Of a DNA stretch of 64,000 nt, positions 19,717-31,785 are shown piece by piece; within the stretch, counting starts at the first letter, position 1; each line of letters begins with the position of its first letter. The position numbers were made by a program, and so were the translations under genes. This stretch comes from Ehretia macrophylla. Lineage: Eukaryota > Streptophyta > Magnoliopsida > Boraginales > Ehretiaceae. The stretch spans positions 67,984,622 to 68,048,621 of the forward strand of contig CM075775.1 of assembly GCA_037974665.1 (NCBI GenBank), read 5' to 3'. The notes beneath the pieces are model-generated. The model was given only the letters and a program-made list of their open reading frames with translations, searched no databases and was not told the origin of the DNA.

Positions 19717-22481
19717 TGTGATAACCCGAACCCGACATGCATTTAATAGCACTTGACTGCATTTGATTAAATGTTTAATTAGTTAAATCATCTAATTTTC
19801 ACTGTTTTGATATTTCTTTTAGAAGAATTCGAAAAGGATTTATATTAATTGATTAAAAGATTATTACCTATTTCTGATAATTGTAGTAATTGAATTTATT
19901 CTCTTGTGATTAATTAAGTGTCATCTTAAATGTTAATATTTAATTGCACTTGATTTCATGTTTATATTTATTTGTTCGTTTGTAACTTAACATTAACTTC
20001 ATAATTCTTTAAAATGCTCTAGAAATAGTTAAATTAATTATTTTAAATGAATATTGATTACCTTGATTGTTTTGATTATTTTAATAATCGGTTTTGGTTG
20101 TTTTGCATTAAAATCACACAGTTTTCAAATAAATGAGAAAAGTAACTCCAAGCCGGAGTGAATTTTAAACTATTCTACTATTCTACTTTTCAAAGAATTA
20201 AAGTTTTATATTATTGCTCATCACCTTATTAGCGATCGATTATTGACTGTTCAATCGTAGTATTTCAAAAATGAGAGTTAGAGAAATATTCTTCGGACTT
20301 AGTGAAAAATATTTTTCGCTTAATTTAACTAGTTTTAATTGTTTTTCATTAAATTGCATTGTTTTAACTTGAATTAGACTAAATGCTAATTAAATAAGCT
20401 TGTTTGACATTTTTTTAACTTGAATTTGACCTTGCCTTTTTACCATTTTGCCCTTATCATCTTATAAAACAAAAACCAAGCAAAATAAACTCAAAAACAA
20501 AAGCCAAAATACCCACATTGTCCCCCCCTTTTGGCCGAAGGTTAAGGTGAAAAGAAAAAAAAATTGTTTTGCATTTTTCTTGCACAATCTCGCGTGGAAT
20601 CGGACGAGGGTCGTGGCTAGGGTTCCTGCGGGTCTTGGTCTTCAATCTCTGTGAGGGTTTTCACGTTTTTGTGCATTTTTATATAAATTTGATTTTTGAT
20701 TCAATTTTTCAGATTTGATATTTATCACGTTATAATGCCTGTTATTGCTTGAAATAGCTTGCTTAGGGTTCGTAGAGCATTGCTTGTTAGTTATTTAGCA
20801 ATTTTTACGGTTGAAATTACGTATTTGAATTAGGGAAGAATATGAATAGTAAAAATGAATAGTAAAACCCTAGATTTTTGGATTTTTGATCCGAATTGCG
20901 ATTTCTTGATTTGGATAGGTGCCATTAATGCTAGAAAGATAAAATGTGCAATAAAAACGGACCGGCCTTTGTTAAAATTGGAAATTAGACAAAGAAACGT
21001 AAAGGGGCCGTTTGACCAAAAGTTGACCGTGCTCGAATTGAGTTGGGGGTTTTACAATTGAGGGCATGGAAGCACTTTTGGCGCTATTGTGGCGTTGATT
21101 GAGTGACCGGTTAGCATAGTTGTAGTTCAAACGCAGTAGGTGGACTTTCGGGCCTCGGGTGAGTAAGTGAAGTTTGGTGATATAAAAACGTGCCTTGTAG
21201 TGCCTGAGTGAATGTAGTGAAATCGGTTTCCTAATCTCGTAGCTCGTTTGCTCATAATTGCCTTTGGAAGTTAGAGATTGAATAGTGATATTTGTCGTTT
21301 TCATGTTTGAACTATTGTTACTTGTTTAATTGGTGTTATTGTTTCTTATTATTGCTTGATATGCTTGAAAAGTTAATTGAATGCTAGTATTGATTGTGAT
21401 TGCTTGATATCTCGTTTGTTGCCACTAGTTTGTATTGTTGTGCTATCGCTCGTTTATCGCTTGTATCGTGTCTTGCATTGCATAGTGTCTCGTACGTGAG
21501 TGATGGGCCTCTCTGGGTAGCCTCGGGTTGCCAGTGTTGGTTGCTCTAGCTCCGTAGCTATTCCCTCTTCTCGCTTGGGTTGCCTCCTAGGGAGTTTTGG
21601 GTCGTAGATTGATGGATACTTCCGGGGTATTCCAAACTGGTGTTATAAGGTGGTTTGGGCTGTTGCGTCATCGTTAAAGTCATCGGAATCGTGATCGGTA
21701 CATTACTCGCTCGAGTGAACCATAGCCTTCAAAGTGTGGTATAGCTTTGATTGGTTGTGTTAATGCTTTCCTAATGGTTTATTGTTTTGTTGTTTATATT
21801 CAATGCCTTTTTATTGATTGTATTGATTAACTATCTATTTGCATTGCATGAACTTCTTTCTCTCCACCTCGTTAACTGTCTCGCCCTCACTGAGTATACG
21901 TGTTGTGTATACTCACTCCTCACCACCACATTTCAGGAAATGCCATGTTAGCGGGATAGTTCGTGATTACGTGAATGTTCGTGCTTCAAGAGTTGTCTTG
22001 CGTGCTATGTGGCTTGAGTTGTCAAAGATGCAAAGATGTATGTTTATGTGTTGTTGTATTTATTGCTAAAAAAAGAATGTAATATAAGTTTCATTAGATT
22101 ATTGAAGTGGTTGATAAGTTAGATTATGTATCTAGTTGATGTAGCTTAATTTCAATGTATGTTTGTAATGACAAAGGAAAAAAGATAGAAAGATATGACA
22201 GTCTAACTTATGCAATAGGTTGGTGTAGTTTAACTGCTAAGCATGTATGTATATTTACTTGTGATTTAATTGTTGAGAACCAAGGCTCGGATGGCCTTGA
22301 GGTGTTTGTATGGTTGGACTCGATGTTGGTCCACTTATATGCTGTTGCAGGTTCTACTTTTCGCCTAGAAAAAGGGGAGTCTCCGTCCGTTTTCCCTGAA
22401 AATTTATGCCCGGGTTTGGTTTGGGTTGAGATTAGATCGATTGATAGAACTCCCGGTCTCGAGAGGGATCGGGGTGTCACA
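19717..22481 (+). repeat. 5' LTR of the non-autonomous element
   Basis: It starts TGTGATAACCCGAAC and ends GGGGTGTCACA. The first 900 bases are very AT-rich. A GC-rich module at about 21480-21680 is homologous to parts of the solo LTR at 5630-5830 and, more distantly, to 8190-8400. Open frames in it (for example 20855-21061, 22155-22541) recur in the other LTR only because the LTRs are copies. No protein family is recognisable. Confidence 0.92.
21892..21936 (+). promoter_or_regulatory. LTR stem-loop and CAG|G site, 5' LTR
   Basis: A perfect 8-bp stem, GAGTATAC (21892-21899) with GTATACTC (21907-21914), follows CCTCACT. Downstream is TTTCAG ending at 21936. In phase 2 after the CAG only six codons precede a TAG, so the acidic frame of the other families is absent here. 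Confidence 0.5.
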
Positions 22482-22483
22482 GG

Positions 22484-22496
22484 TGGTATCAGAGCT
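22484..22496 (+). other. Primer binding site (initiator methionine tRNA type)
   Basis: TGGTATCAGAGCT begins two bases after the 5' LTR. This is the classic plant retrotransposon primer site complementary to the 3' end of initiator tRNA-Met. It fixes the element's orientation and shows which LTR is 5'. Confidence 0.93.
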
Positions 22497-24241
22497 TGTC
22501 TAGCTCATAAGCCGGGACAGGGTCCTCGGTCTGGTGGGTAGTGACCCTTGAATGTGTGCTTGTTAAGTGTGTCTTGAAAGTGTATGCTTGTATGTGAGAT
22601 TGTGTGTCTTGACTTGAATGTATGCACTTATGTGATAAAGTTATGTGTTATGTGTTAAATGTTTCTCAAGGAAGGTGAAATGTGTAGTTGTCTATCGAAT
22701 TGACTTATTGAATTGGCATCGTGAATTGAATTGACGTCGTGAATTGTTATTTGCTTCAAGTATTACTTGTAATGTGTGTATAGAATGTCTTGAATTAGCT
22801 ATGCCGTGATTTGAATTGATTATGTTGTGCTTGACTTGATTGCCGTGCTTGAGTGACTTTGATTGAATAAACTCTTTTGTAAACTTGCTTGCATAGTAGT
22901 TTAAGGCATGTGTATAATTGTGATAAATTGGCATTCATACATGTCCTATGGAAATGGTAAGTAAGTCCTTTCCTCCCCTGAAGAAAGTGGTTCACCGCTG
23001 GCTTTACAAGGTGAATGGATTGGCAGGAAAAGAATGGCATTTGACTAGCCTTTATTTGGGAACTGGTGTTTGCTTTTGGAGCTCGATTATTGGCGAATCT
23101 CGATGGTCCTCCTCTGTGCTTAACAGTTGTGAAAGAGTAGCTTTCTCTTGGGACTTTATTTGGTTGTTCTTTGGAACATTCTTTGGTTTTCATAACGGGT
23201 GTTCTTTGGGGACTTTTGTTGGCACTTCTCGGTGGACTTGGTTAATGAGATTTCAATCGGCCTTACTGCACAGTATTATCTATGGTATATGTGTCTCGGC
23301 CTTTATTGGTTTGATACTAGCATCCCTGATTGGAAATTATTCAATGGTATTTTTTTTGGAATTCTCAGTGGCCAATTATTTAGTATTTACTTATTGGGCA
23401 AACTTGGCTACTTTCTTATTGGAGCATTGTTTCGGATATCTTCTCAGTGTTCCTCAGTAGGTTTGGTATTTGGAGTTCCTATCGGACTTATTGTATAGTA
23501 CTACTTATGGTATTCTTTGAAATTCTTATTGGGCGTTCTATTGGTATTTTCCTTATTGGCAAGGTTGTATGAAGTTCTCACTTGGCAAACAGTGAACATG
23601 CCTCAGAGTTTGGTTTCAGTATATTGTTCACCAGTTCAGTGTTTATCCTTGGAGTTTTCGTCCATCTGGGAAACTATGTTTGTTATTCAACTTGGTTGTC
23701 TTATTGGGCACATTATATCTTCTATGCTATTTCCTTTGACATTCCTCTCAGCATTTGATAGCTATACTCAGAATCTAATTGGTTATCCTATAGGGTTATT
23801 ATTTGGAAGGTTTCTTTGGAACTTTGGAAGTATATTTGATTGGGATCTTAGTATTTTCTTCAGCACTCTTAATAGGGCATTCTTCTATGAAATTCATGAA
23901 CAGCGGGGTATTTCTTTGGACCTCTGGATAGAACCTTTGTTTGAGCTTCTATTTGGCTTCTTGCTTGGGAATTCTCGGGCAGTAATAGTTAGACTTCTAT
24001 TGGAGATTCGTGCGTGGGGTATTCTTCTTGTCATTATTGTGTGGAATTAATGATATCTACAGTATCTTTGCTTCAGTCTTTAGTTGGTATTTCCTCGGTA
24101 TTCTTGATTGGAATTTCTATTCGGGATTTCCTACGAGCATTCTTATATATTATCTTGCTCAGCAACCGATGAAGATTTATCAGAGTTGGATTTTAGATGA
24201 TGCAGAGTCCTATTGGAAGAAGAATTGCGAGGACGCAATTG
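22497..24241 (+). other. Internal region of the non-autonomous element, no recognisable coding
   Basis: About 1.75 kb without gag, protease or reverse transcriptase motifs. The part from about 23040 to 24150 is made of degenerate short repeats built on TTCTTTGG, TATTGG and GGAATTCT-like words. Open frames at 22948-23460 (170 codons), 23517-24050 (177) and 24010-24288 (92) translate to Phe/Leu/Trp-rich sequence. That can be explained by the repeats, so I do not call them genes. The region may serve as packaging or spacer sequence. Confidence 0.75.
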
Positions 24242-24258
24242 TTTTAAGGGGGGAAGGA
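24242..24258 (+). other. Polypurine tract of the non-autonomous element
   Basis: TTTTAAGGGGGGAAGGA directly precedes the 3' LTR. It closely resembles the TTTTAAGGAGGGGAGGA tracts at 3481 and 46261, supporting kinship with the Ty3-type elements here. Confidence 0.88.
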
Positions 24259-27021
24259 TGTGATAACCCGAACCCGGCATACATTTAATAGCACTTGACT
24301 GCATTTGATTAAATGTTTAATTAGTTAAATCATCTAATTTTCACTGTTTTGATATTTCTTTTAGAAGAATTCGAAAAGGATTTATATTAATTGATTAAAA
24401 GATTATTACCTATTTCTGATAATTGTAGTAATTGAATTTATTCTCTTGTGATTAATTAAGTGTCATCTTAAATGTTAATATTTAATTGCACTTGATTTCA
24501 TGTTTATATTTATTTGTTCGTTTGTAACTTAACATTAACTTCATAATTCTTTAAAATGCTCTAGAAATTGTTAAATTAATTATTTTAAATGAATATTGAT
24601 TACCTTGATTGTTTTGATTATTTTAATAATCGGTTTTGGTTGTTTTGCATTAAAATCACTCAGTTTTCAAATAAATGAGAAAAGTAACTCCGAGCCGGAG
24701 TGAATTTTAAACTATTCTACTATTCTACTTTTCAAAGAATTAAAGTTTTATATTATTGCTCATCACCTTATTAGCGATCGATTATTGACTGTTCGATCGT
24801 AGTATTTCGAAAATGAGAGTTAGAGAAATATTCTTCGGACTTCGTGAAAAATATATTTCGCTTAATTTAACTAGTTTTAATTGTTTTTCATTAAATTGAA
24901 TTGTTTTAACTTGAATTAGACTAAATGCTAATTAAATAAGCTTGTTTGACATTTTTTTAACTTGAATTTGACCTTGCCTTTTTACCATTTTTCCCTTATC
25001 ATCTTATAAAACAAAAACCAAGCAAAATAAACTCAAAAACAAAAGCCAAAATACCCATTTTGTCCCCCCCTTTGGCCGAAGATTAAGGTGAAAAGAAAAA
25101 AAATTGTTTTGCATTTTTCTTGCACAATCTCGCGTGGAATCGGACGAGGGTCGTGGCTAGGGTTCTTGCGGGTCTTGGTCTTCAATCTCTGTGATGGTTT
25201 TCACATTTTTGTGCATTTTTATATAAATTTGATTTTTGATTCAATTTTTCAGATTTGATATTTATCGCGTTATAATGCCTGTTATTGCTTGAAATAGCTT
25301 GCTTAGGGTTCGTAGAGCATTGCTTGTTAGTTATTTAGCAATTTTTATGGTTGAAATTACGTATTTGAATTAGGGAAGAATATGAATAGTAAAAATGAAT
25401 AGTAAAACCCTAGATTTTCGGATTTTTGATCCGAATTGCGATTTCTTGATTTGGATAGGTGCCATTAATGCTAGAAAGATAAAATGTGCAATAAAAACGG
25501 ACCGGCCTTTGTTAAAATTGGAAATTAGACAAAGAAACGTAAAGGGGCCATTTGACCAAAAGTTGACCGTGCTCGAATTGAGTTAGGGGTTTTACAATTG
25601 AGGGCATGGAAGCACTTTTGGCGCTATTGTGGCGTTGATTGAGTGACCGGTTAGCATAGTTGTAGTTCAAACGCAGTAGGTGGACTTTCGGGCCTCGGGT
25701 GAGAAAGTGAAGTTTGGTGATATAAAAACGTACCTTATAGTGCCTGAGTGAATGTAGTGAAATCGGTTTCCTAATCTCGTAGCTCGTTTGCTCATAATTG
25801 CCTTTGGAAGTTAGAGATTGAATAGTGATATTTGTCGTTTCCGTGTTTGAACTACTGTTACTTGTTTAATTGGTGTTATTGTTGCTTATTATTGCTTGAT
25901 ATGCTTGAAAAGTTAATTGAATGCTAGTATTGATTGTGATTGCTTGATATCTCGTTTGTTGCCACTAGTTTGTATTGTTGTGCTATCGCTCGTTTATCGC
26001 TTGTATCGTGTCTTGCATTGCATAGTGTCTCGCACGTGAGTGATGGGCCTCTCTGGGTAGCCTCGGGTTGCCAGTGTTGGTTGCTCTAGCTCCGTAGCTA
26101 TTCCCTCTTCTCGCTTGGGTTGCCTCCCAGGGAGTTTTGGGTCGTAGATTGATGGATACTTCCGGGGTATTCCAAACTGGTGTTATAAGGTGGTTTGGGC
26201 CGTTGCGTCATCATTAAAGTCATCGGAATCATGATCGGTACATTACTCGCTCGAGTGAACCATAGCCTTCAAAGTGTGGTATAGCTTTGATTGGTTGTGT
26301 TAATGCTTTCCTAATGGTTTATTGTTTTGTTGTTTATATTCAATGCCTTTTTATTTATTGTATTGATTAACTGTCTATTTGCATTGCATGAACTTCTTTC
26401 TCTCCACCTCGTTAATTGTCTCGCCCTCACTGAGTATACGTGTTGTGTATACTCACTCCTCACCACCACATTTCAGGAAATGCCATGTTAGCGGGAAAGT
26501 TCGTGATTACGTGAATGTTCGTGCTTCAAGAGTTGTCTTGCGTGCTATATGGCTTGAGTTGTCAAAGATGCAAAGATGTATGTTTATGTGTTGTTGTATT
26601 TATTGCTAAAAAAAGAATGTAATATAAGTTTCATTAGATTATTGAAGTGGTTGATAAGTAAGATTATGTATCTAGTTGATGTAGCTTAATTTCAATGTAT
26701 GTTTGTAATGACAAAGGAAAAAAGATAGAAAGATATGACAGTCTAACTTATGCAATAGGTTGGTGTAGTTTAACTGCTAAGCATGTATGTATATTTACTT
26801 GTGATTTAATTGTTGAGAACCAAGGCTCGGATGGCCTTGAGGTGTTTGTATGGTTGGACTCGATGTTGGTCCACTTATATGCTGTTGCAGGTTCTACTTT
26901 TCGCCTAGAAACAGGGGAGACTCCGTCCGTTTTCCCTGAAAATTTATGCCCGGGTTTGGTTTGGGTTGAGATTAGATCGATTGATAGAACTCCCGGTCTC
27001 GAGAGGGATCGGGGTGTCACA
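24259..27021 (+). repeat. 3' LTR of the non-autonomous element
   Basis: A near-identical copy of 19717-22481. Differences are mainly single substitutions, many of them C/T or G/A, plus a few one-base length changes in homopolymers (for example at about 25066). It ends at CA 27021 against the 5S gene remnant. Confidence 0.92.
26432..26476 (+). promoter_or_regulatory. LTR stem-loop and CAG|G site, 3' LTR
   Basis: An identical copy of the 8-bp stem (26432-26439 with 26447-26454) and of the TTTCAG site ending at 26476. Unlike its flanks it shows no difference from the 5' LTR version. Confidence 0.5.
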
Positions 27022-27110
27022 TCACCGATCCTAGTACTACCTCTCCCAAGCACGGTTAACTTCGGAGTTCGGATGGGATCCGGTGCATTAGTGCTGGTAT
27101 GATCGCACCC
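27022..27110 (-). pseudogene. 5S rRNA gene, unit 16, 5' portion cut by retrotransposon
   Basis: The 5' end of the gene interrupted at 19716. It keeps the start site, Box A and the intermediate region but has lost most of Box C. One base is also missing in the intermediate element (CTACCTCTCCCAAG on the + strand), so the copy may already have been defective. Confidence 0.92.
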
Positions 27111-27669
27111 GTCATGTTGAGGGCACAATTCCTATATGTGTTAACGGTTCACAGTGCCAGTCTAGAGAGATGGCGCATTCAAAAGGCCCAATGGGCTTAA
27201 CGACAACCCATCCGCTTCAACAACGCAGCATCCTCGCAAGACGTGATATCGACACGTTGTAGGGCCCTCAGATGTACGGCGAGTCAGGTTGTCGTCCTTT
27301 TAACTGCTAATGACGTACGATACATGACGGAAAAACAAAGCAAAAGAAAAAAAGTGGCCTGAAACTGATGAAAACGTTCAATTTTGGGCTCTGAAAATAG
27401 GCGTAGCGAGCAAGCTGGCTGCCCCCGTCCTAGAGCTCTCAGAGAGCTTTGCAACGGTATGCTGTGCGCCGCGTAACTCCTTACGGATCAAAAGTTATGG
27501 GCACTGGAGCGACAGAGACCTGGTCACAAACCCTACGCCCTCGGTTTGCGGGCCCGGCCTCTACGTGAAGCGAAGTTGTCTTGCCCAATGTTCCGTGGGA
27601 TTCGGTAATAGATATTTGGTGGATAAAGTATTTTGGCAACCCTAACCAAGGCAAAAAAAATTGAAAAGG

Positions 27670-27787
27670 GGGTGCAACACGAGGACTTCCCAAAGGGTCA
27701 CCCATCCTAGTACTACTCTCGCCCAAGCACGCTTAACTTCGGAGGTCTAAAGGGAACCGGTACATAAGTGCTTGTATCATCGCACCC
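27670..27787 (-). rRNA. 5S rRNA gene, unit 17 (diverged 5' half)
   Basis: 118 nt with about nine differences, concentrated in nt 8-45 (+ strand GGAGGTCTAAAGGGAACC, ACATAAGTGCTTGTATCATC). The 3' half is nearly consensus. The uneven distribution could reflect a conversion tract. Probably non-functional. Confidence 0.8.
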
Positions 27788-28345
27788 GTCATGTTGAGGG
27801 CACAATTGCTATATGTGTTAACGGTTCACAGTGCCAGCCTATAGAGATGGCCCATTCAAATGGCCCAATGGGCTTAACGAAAAACCATCCACTTCAACAA
27901 CGCAACATCCTCGCAAGACGTGATATCGACACATTGTAGGGCCCTCTGATGTACCGCGAGTCAGGTTGTCGTCCTTTTAACAGCTCACGACGTATGATCT
28001 GGGACGAAAAAATAGGGCAAAAGAAGACAAGTGGCCTAAAACTGATGATAACGTTCGATTTTGGGCTCCAAAAAGGGGCACAGCGAGCAAGCTCGCTGGT
28101 CCCGTCGTAGAGCTCTCAGAGAGCTTTGCAACGGTATGCTGTGCGCCGCGTAACTCATTACGGATCAAAAGTTATGGGCATCGGAGCGACGGAGACCTGG
28201 TCACAAACCCTACGCCCTCAGTTTGCGGGCCCGGCCTCTACGTGAAGCGAAGTTGTCTTGCCAATGTTCCGTGGGATTCGATAATAGAGATTTGGTGGAT
28301 AAAGTATCTTGGCAACCCTAACCAGGGCAAAAAAAATTGAAAAGG

Positions 28346-28463
28346 GGGTGCAACACTAGGACTTCCCAAGGGGTCACCCATCCTAGTACTACTCTCGCTC
28401 AAGCACGCTTAACTTCAGAGTTCTGATGGGATCCGGTGCATTAGTGCTGGTATGATCGCTCCC
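28346..28463 (-). rRNA. 5S rRNA gene, unit 18
   Basis: 118 nt with about five differences. CACTAGG, TTCAGAG and the start-site variant GCTCCC (+ strand) are all shared with unit 24, four kilobases away. Confidence 0.86.
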
Positions 28464-28960
28464 GTCATGTTGAGGGCACAATTCCTATATGTGTTAACGG
28501 TTCACAGTGCCAGCCTAGAGAAATGGCCCATTCAAAAGGCCCAATGGGCTTAACGACAACCCATCCGCTTCAACAACGCAGCATCCTCGCAAGACGTGAT
28601 ATCGACACGTTGTAGGGCCCTCTGATGTACCACGAGTCAGGTTGTCGTCATTTTAACCACTCACGACGTACGATACGGGATGAAAAAATAGGGCAAAAGT
28701 AGAAAAGTCTCCTGAAACTGATGAAAACGTTCGAGAGCCTTGCACCGGTATACTGTGCGCCGTGTAACTCCTTACGGATCAAATGTTATGGGCACCGGAG
28801 CGACGGAGACCTGGTCACAAACCCTACGCCCTCGATTTGCGGGCCCGGCCTCTACGTGAAACGAAGTTGTCTTGCCCAATGTTCCGTGGGATTCGGTAAT
28901 AGATATTTGGTGGATAAAGTATCTTGGCAACCCTAACCAGGGCCAAAAAAATTGAAATGG

Positions 28961-29078
28961 GGGTGCAACACGAGGACTTCGCAGGGGGTCACCCATCCTA
29001 GTACTACTCTAGCCCAAGCACGCTTAACTTCAGGGTTCTGATGGGATCTGGTGCATTAGTGGTGGTATGATTGCACCC
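28961..29078 (-). rRNA. 5S rRNA gene, unit 19
   Basis: 118 nt with about seven differences, including CTCTAGCCC in the intermediate element and GTGGTGG near the 5' end (+ strand), both shared with unit 53. The spacer on its left has a deletion of about 62 bp. Confidence 0.84.
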
Positions 29079-29637
29079 ATCATGTTGAGGGCACAATTCC
29101 TATATGTGTTAACGGTTCACAGTGCCAGCCTAGAGAGATAGCCCATTCAAAAGGCCAAATGTGCTTAACGACAACCCATCCGCTTCAGCAACGCAGCATC
29201 CTCGCAAGAAGTGATATCGACACGTTGTAGGGCCCGCTGATGTCCCGCGAGTCAGGTTGTCGTCCTTTTAACAGCTCACGACGTACGATCCAGAACGAAA
29301 AAACAGGGCAAAAGTAGAAAAGTGTCCTGAAACTGATGAAAACGTTCGATTTTGGGCTCCAAAAATGGGCACAACGAGCAAGCTGGCTGCCCCCGTCGTA
29401 GAGCTCTCAGAGAGCTTTGCAACGGTATACTGTGCGCCGCGTAACTCCTTACAGATCAAATCTTATGCGTACCGGAGCGACCGAGGCCGCGTCACAAACC
29501 ATACGCCCTCGATTTGCGGGCCCGGCCTCTACGTGAAACGAAGTTGTCGTGCCCAATGTTCCGTGGGATTCGATAATAGAGATTTGGTGGATAAAGTATC
29601 TTGGCAACCCTAACCAGGGCAAAAAAAATTGTAAAGG

Positions 29638-29755
29638 GGGTGCAACACGAGGACTTCCCAGGGGGTCACCCATCCTAGTAATGCTCTCGCCTAAGCACGC
29701 TTAACTTCGGAGTTCTGATCGGATCCCATGCATTAGTACTGCTGTGATCGCACCC
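29638..29755 (-). rRNA. 5S rRNA gene, unit 20
   Basis: 118 nt with about nine differences, including TAATGCTC beside the intermediate element and several changes in nt 10-40 (+ strand GATCGGATCCCATGC, TACTGCTGTG). Probably silent. Confidence 0.8.
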
Positions 29756-30314
29756 GTCATGTTGAGGGCACAAATCCTATATGTGTTAACGGTTCACAGT
29801 GCCAGCCTAGAGAGATGGCCCATTCAAAATGCCTAATGGGCTTAACGACAACCCATCTGCTTCAACAATGCAACATCCTCGCAAAACGTGATATCGACAC
29901 GTTGTAGGGCTCTCTGATGTCCCGCGAGTCAAGTTGTTCTCCTTTTAACAGCTCATGACTTACGATCTGGGACGGAAAAATAGAGCAAAAGAACAAAACT
30001 GGCCTGAAACCGATGAAAACGTTCGATTTTGGGCTCCAAAAATGGGTAAAGCGAGCAAGCTTGTTGCCCCCGTCGTAGAGCTCTTAGAGAGCTTTGCAAC
30101 GGTATGCTGTGCGCCGCGTAACTCCTTACGGATCAAAAGTTATGGGCACGGTAGCGACGGAGACCTGGTCACAAACCCTACGCCTTCGGGTTGCGGACCC
30201 GGCCTCTACGTGAAGCGAAGTTGTCTTGCCTAATGTTCCGTGGGATTCGGTAATAGAGATTTGGTGGATAAAGTATCTTTGTAACCCTAACCAGGGCAAA
30301 AAAAATTGAAAATC

Positions 30315-30432
30315 GGGTGCAACACGAGGACTTCCCAGGGGGTCACCCATCCTAGTACTACTCTCGCCCAAGCACGCTTAACTTCGGAGTTCGGATGGGA
30401 TCCGGTGCATTAGTGCTGGTATGATCGCACAC
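30315..30432 (-). rRNA. 5S rRNA gene, unit 21 (near consensus)
   Basis: One of the two best-preserved genes. Only two differences: TTCGGATG at nt 40 (+ strand; also in units 16, 30 and 41) and C-to-A at nt 2 (GCACAC). All internal control boxes are unchanged. The upstream TATA-like box of this unit is mutated (CTATCTGTG). Confidence 0.92.
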
Positions 30433-30991
30433 GTCATGTTGAGGGCACAATTCCTATCTGTGTTAACGGTTCACAGTGCCAGCCTAGAGAGATGGCCCAT
30501 TCAAAAGGCCCAGTAGGCTTAACGACAACCAATCCGCTTTAACAACGCAGCATCCTTGCAAGACGTGATATCGACACATTATAGGGCCCTCTGATGTACC
30601 GCGAGTAACGTTGTCGTCCTTTTAAAAGCTCACGACGTACGATCCGGGATGATAAAATAGGGCAAAAGAAGAAAAGTGGCCTTAAACTAATGAAAATGTT
30701 CGATTTTGGGCTCCAAAAATGGGCACAGGGAGTAGGCTCGTTGTCCCCGTCGTAGAGCTCTCAGAGAGCTTTGCAACGGTATGCTGTGCGCTGCATAACT
30801 CCTTACGGATCAAAAATTATGGGCACCAGAGCGATGGAGACCTGGTCACAAACCCTACGCCCTCGGTTTGCGGGCCTGGCCTCAACGTGAAGCAAAGTTG
30901 TCCTGCCCAGAGTTATGTGGGATTCGGTAATAGAGATTTGGTGGAAAAAGTATCTTGGCAACCCAAACCAGGGCAAAAAAAATTGAAAAGG

Positions 30992-31108
30992 GGGTGCAAC
31001 ACGAGGACTTCTCAGGGGTCACCCATCCTAATACGACTCCCACCTAAGCACCCTTAACTTCGGAGTTCTGGTGGGATCCGGTGCATTAGTCCGGGTATGA
31101 TCGCATCC
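30992..31108 (-). rRNA. 5S rRNA gene, unit 22, 1-nt deletion
   Basis: 117 nt with about eleven changes. One G is missing from the Box C G-run (CTCAGGGGTC on the + strand), and CTAATACGACTCCCACC disrupts the intermediate element. Probably a pseudogene. Confidence 0.78.
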
Positions 31109-31667
31109 GTCATGTTTAGGGCACAATTCCTATATGTGTTAACGGTTCACAGTCCCAGCCTAGAGAGATGGCCCATTCAAACAGCCCAATGGTCCTAACG
31201 ACAACCTATCCGCTTCAACATCGCAGCATCCTCGCAAGACGTGATATTGACACATTGTAGGGCCCTCTTATGTACCGCGAGTCAGGTTGTCGTCCTTTTA
31301 ACAACTCACGACGAACGATCCGAGACGGAAAAATAGAGCAAAAGAACAAAAGTGGCCTGAAACTGATGAAAACGTTCGATTTTGGGCTCCAAAAATGGGC
31401 AAAGCAATCTAGCTGGCTGCCCCCGTCGTAGAGCTCTCAGTGAGCTTTGTAACAGTATGCTGTGCACCGCGTAACTCCTTACGGATCAAAAGTTATGGGC
31501 ATCGGAGCGACGGAGACCTGGTCACAAACCCTACGCCCTCGGTTTGCGAGCTCGGCCTCTACGTGAGGCAAAGTTGTCTTGCCCAATGTTCCTTGGGATT
31601 CGGTAATAGACATTTGGTGGATAAAGTATCTTGGCAACCCTAACCAGGGCAAAAAAAATTGAAAAGG

Positions 31668-31785
31668 AGGCGCAACACGAGGACTTCTCAGGGGGTCACC
31701 CATCCTAGTACGACTCTCACCCAAGCACGTTAAACTTCGGAGTTCTGATGGGATCCGGTGCATTAGTGCAGGTATGATCGCACCC
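31668..31785 (-). rRNA. 5S rRNA gene, unit 23
   Basis: 118 nt with about seven differences. Its 3' terminal stem is altered (AGGCGCAAC on the + strand) and Box A reads CACGTTAAAC. TACGACTCTCACCC is shared with units 9 and 11. Confidence 0.83.

Larger units (their letters stand above)
19717..27021 (+). mobile_element. Complete non-autonomous LTR retrotransposon (LARD-like)
   Basis: A 7305-bp element with two LTRs of 2765 and 2763 bp, a methionine-tRNA-type primer site, a polypurine tract and only 1.78 kb of internal sequence with no gag or pol homology. It has TG...CA ends and a 5-bp target duplication (TCACA/TCACC) inside a 5S gene. I count roughly 45 differences between the LTRs by eye, about 1.6%, so the insertion is fairly recent. 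It must have been mobilised by proteins of another element; the related solo LTR at 4289 and the Ty3-type LTRs here are candidate relatives. + orientation follows from the primer site and purine tract. Confidence 0.93.

Noticed and set aside
22155-22541. 128-codon frame at the end of the 5' LTR as a gag gene
   Set aside because: It crosses the LTR end and primer site, is copied in the 3' LTR with a different tail, and shows no gag or zinc-knuckle motif.
22948-24050. Possible membrane proteins inside the non-autonomous element (170 and 177 codons, hydrophobic)
   Set aside because: The hydrophobic composition follows from TTCTTTGG/TATTGG-like repeats. Overlapping open frames exist, and there is no start context or family match.
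19684-27110. Cassandra-type element (LTR carrying a 5S sequence)
   Set aside because: 5S sequence lies outside the LTRs as target-site flanks with a 5-bp duplication, not within the LTR, and the LTRs are far longer than those of Cassandra elements.
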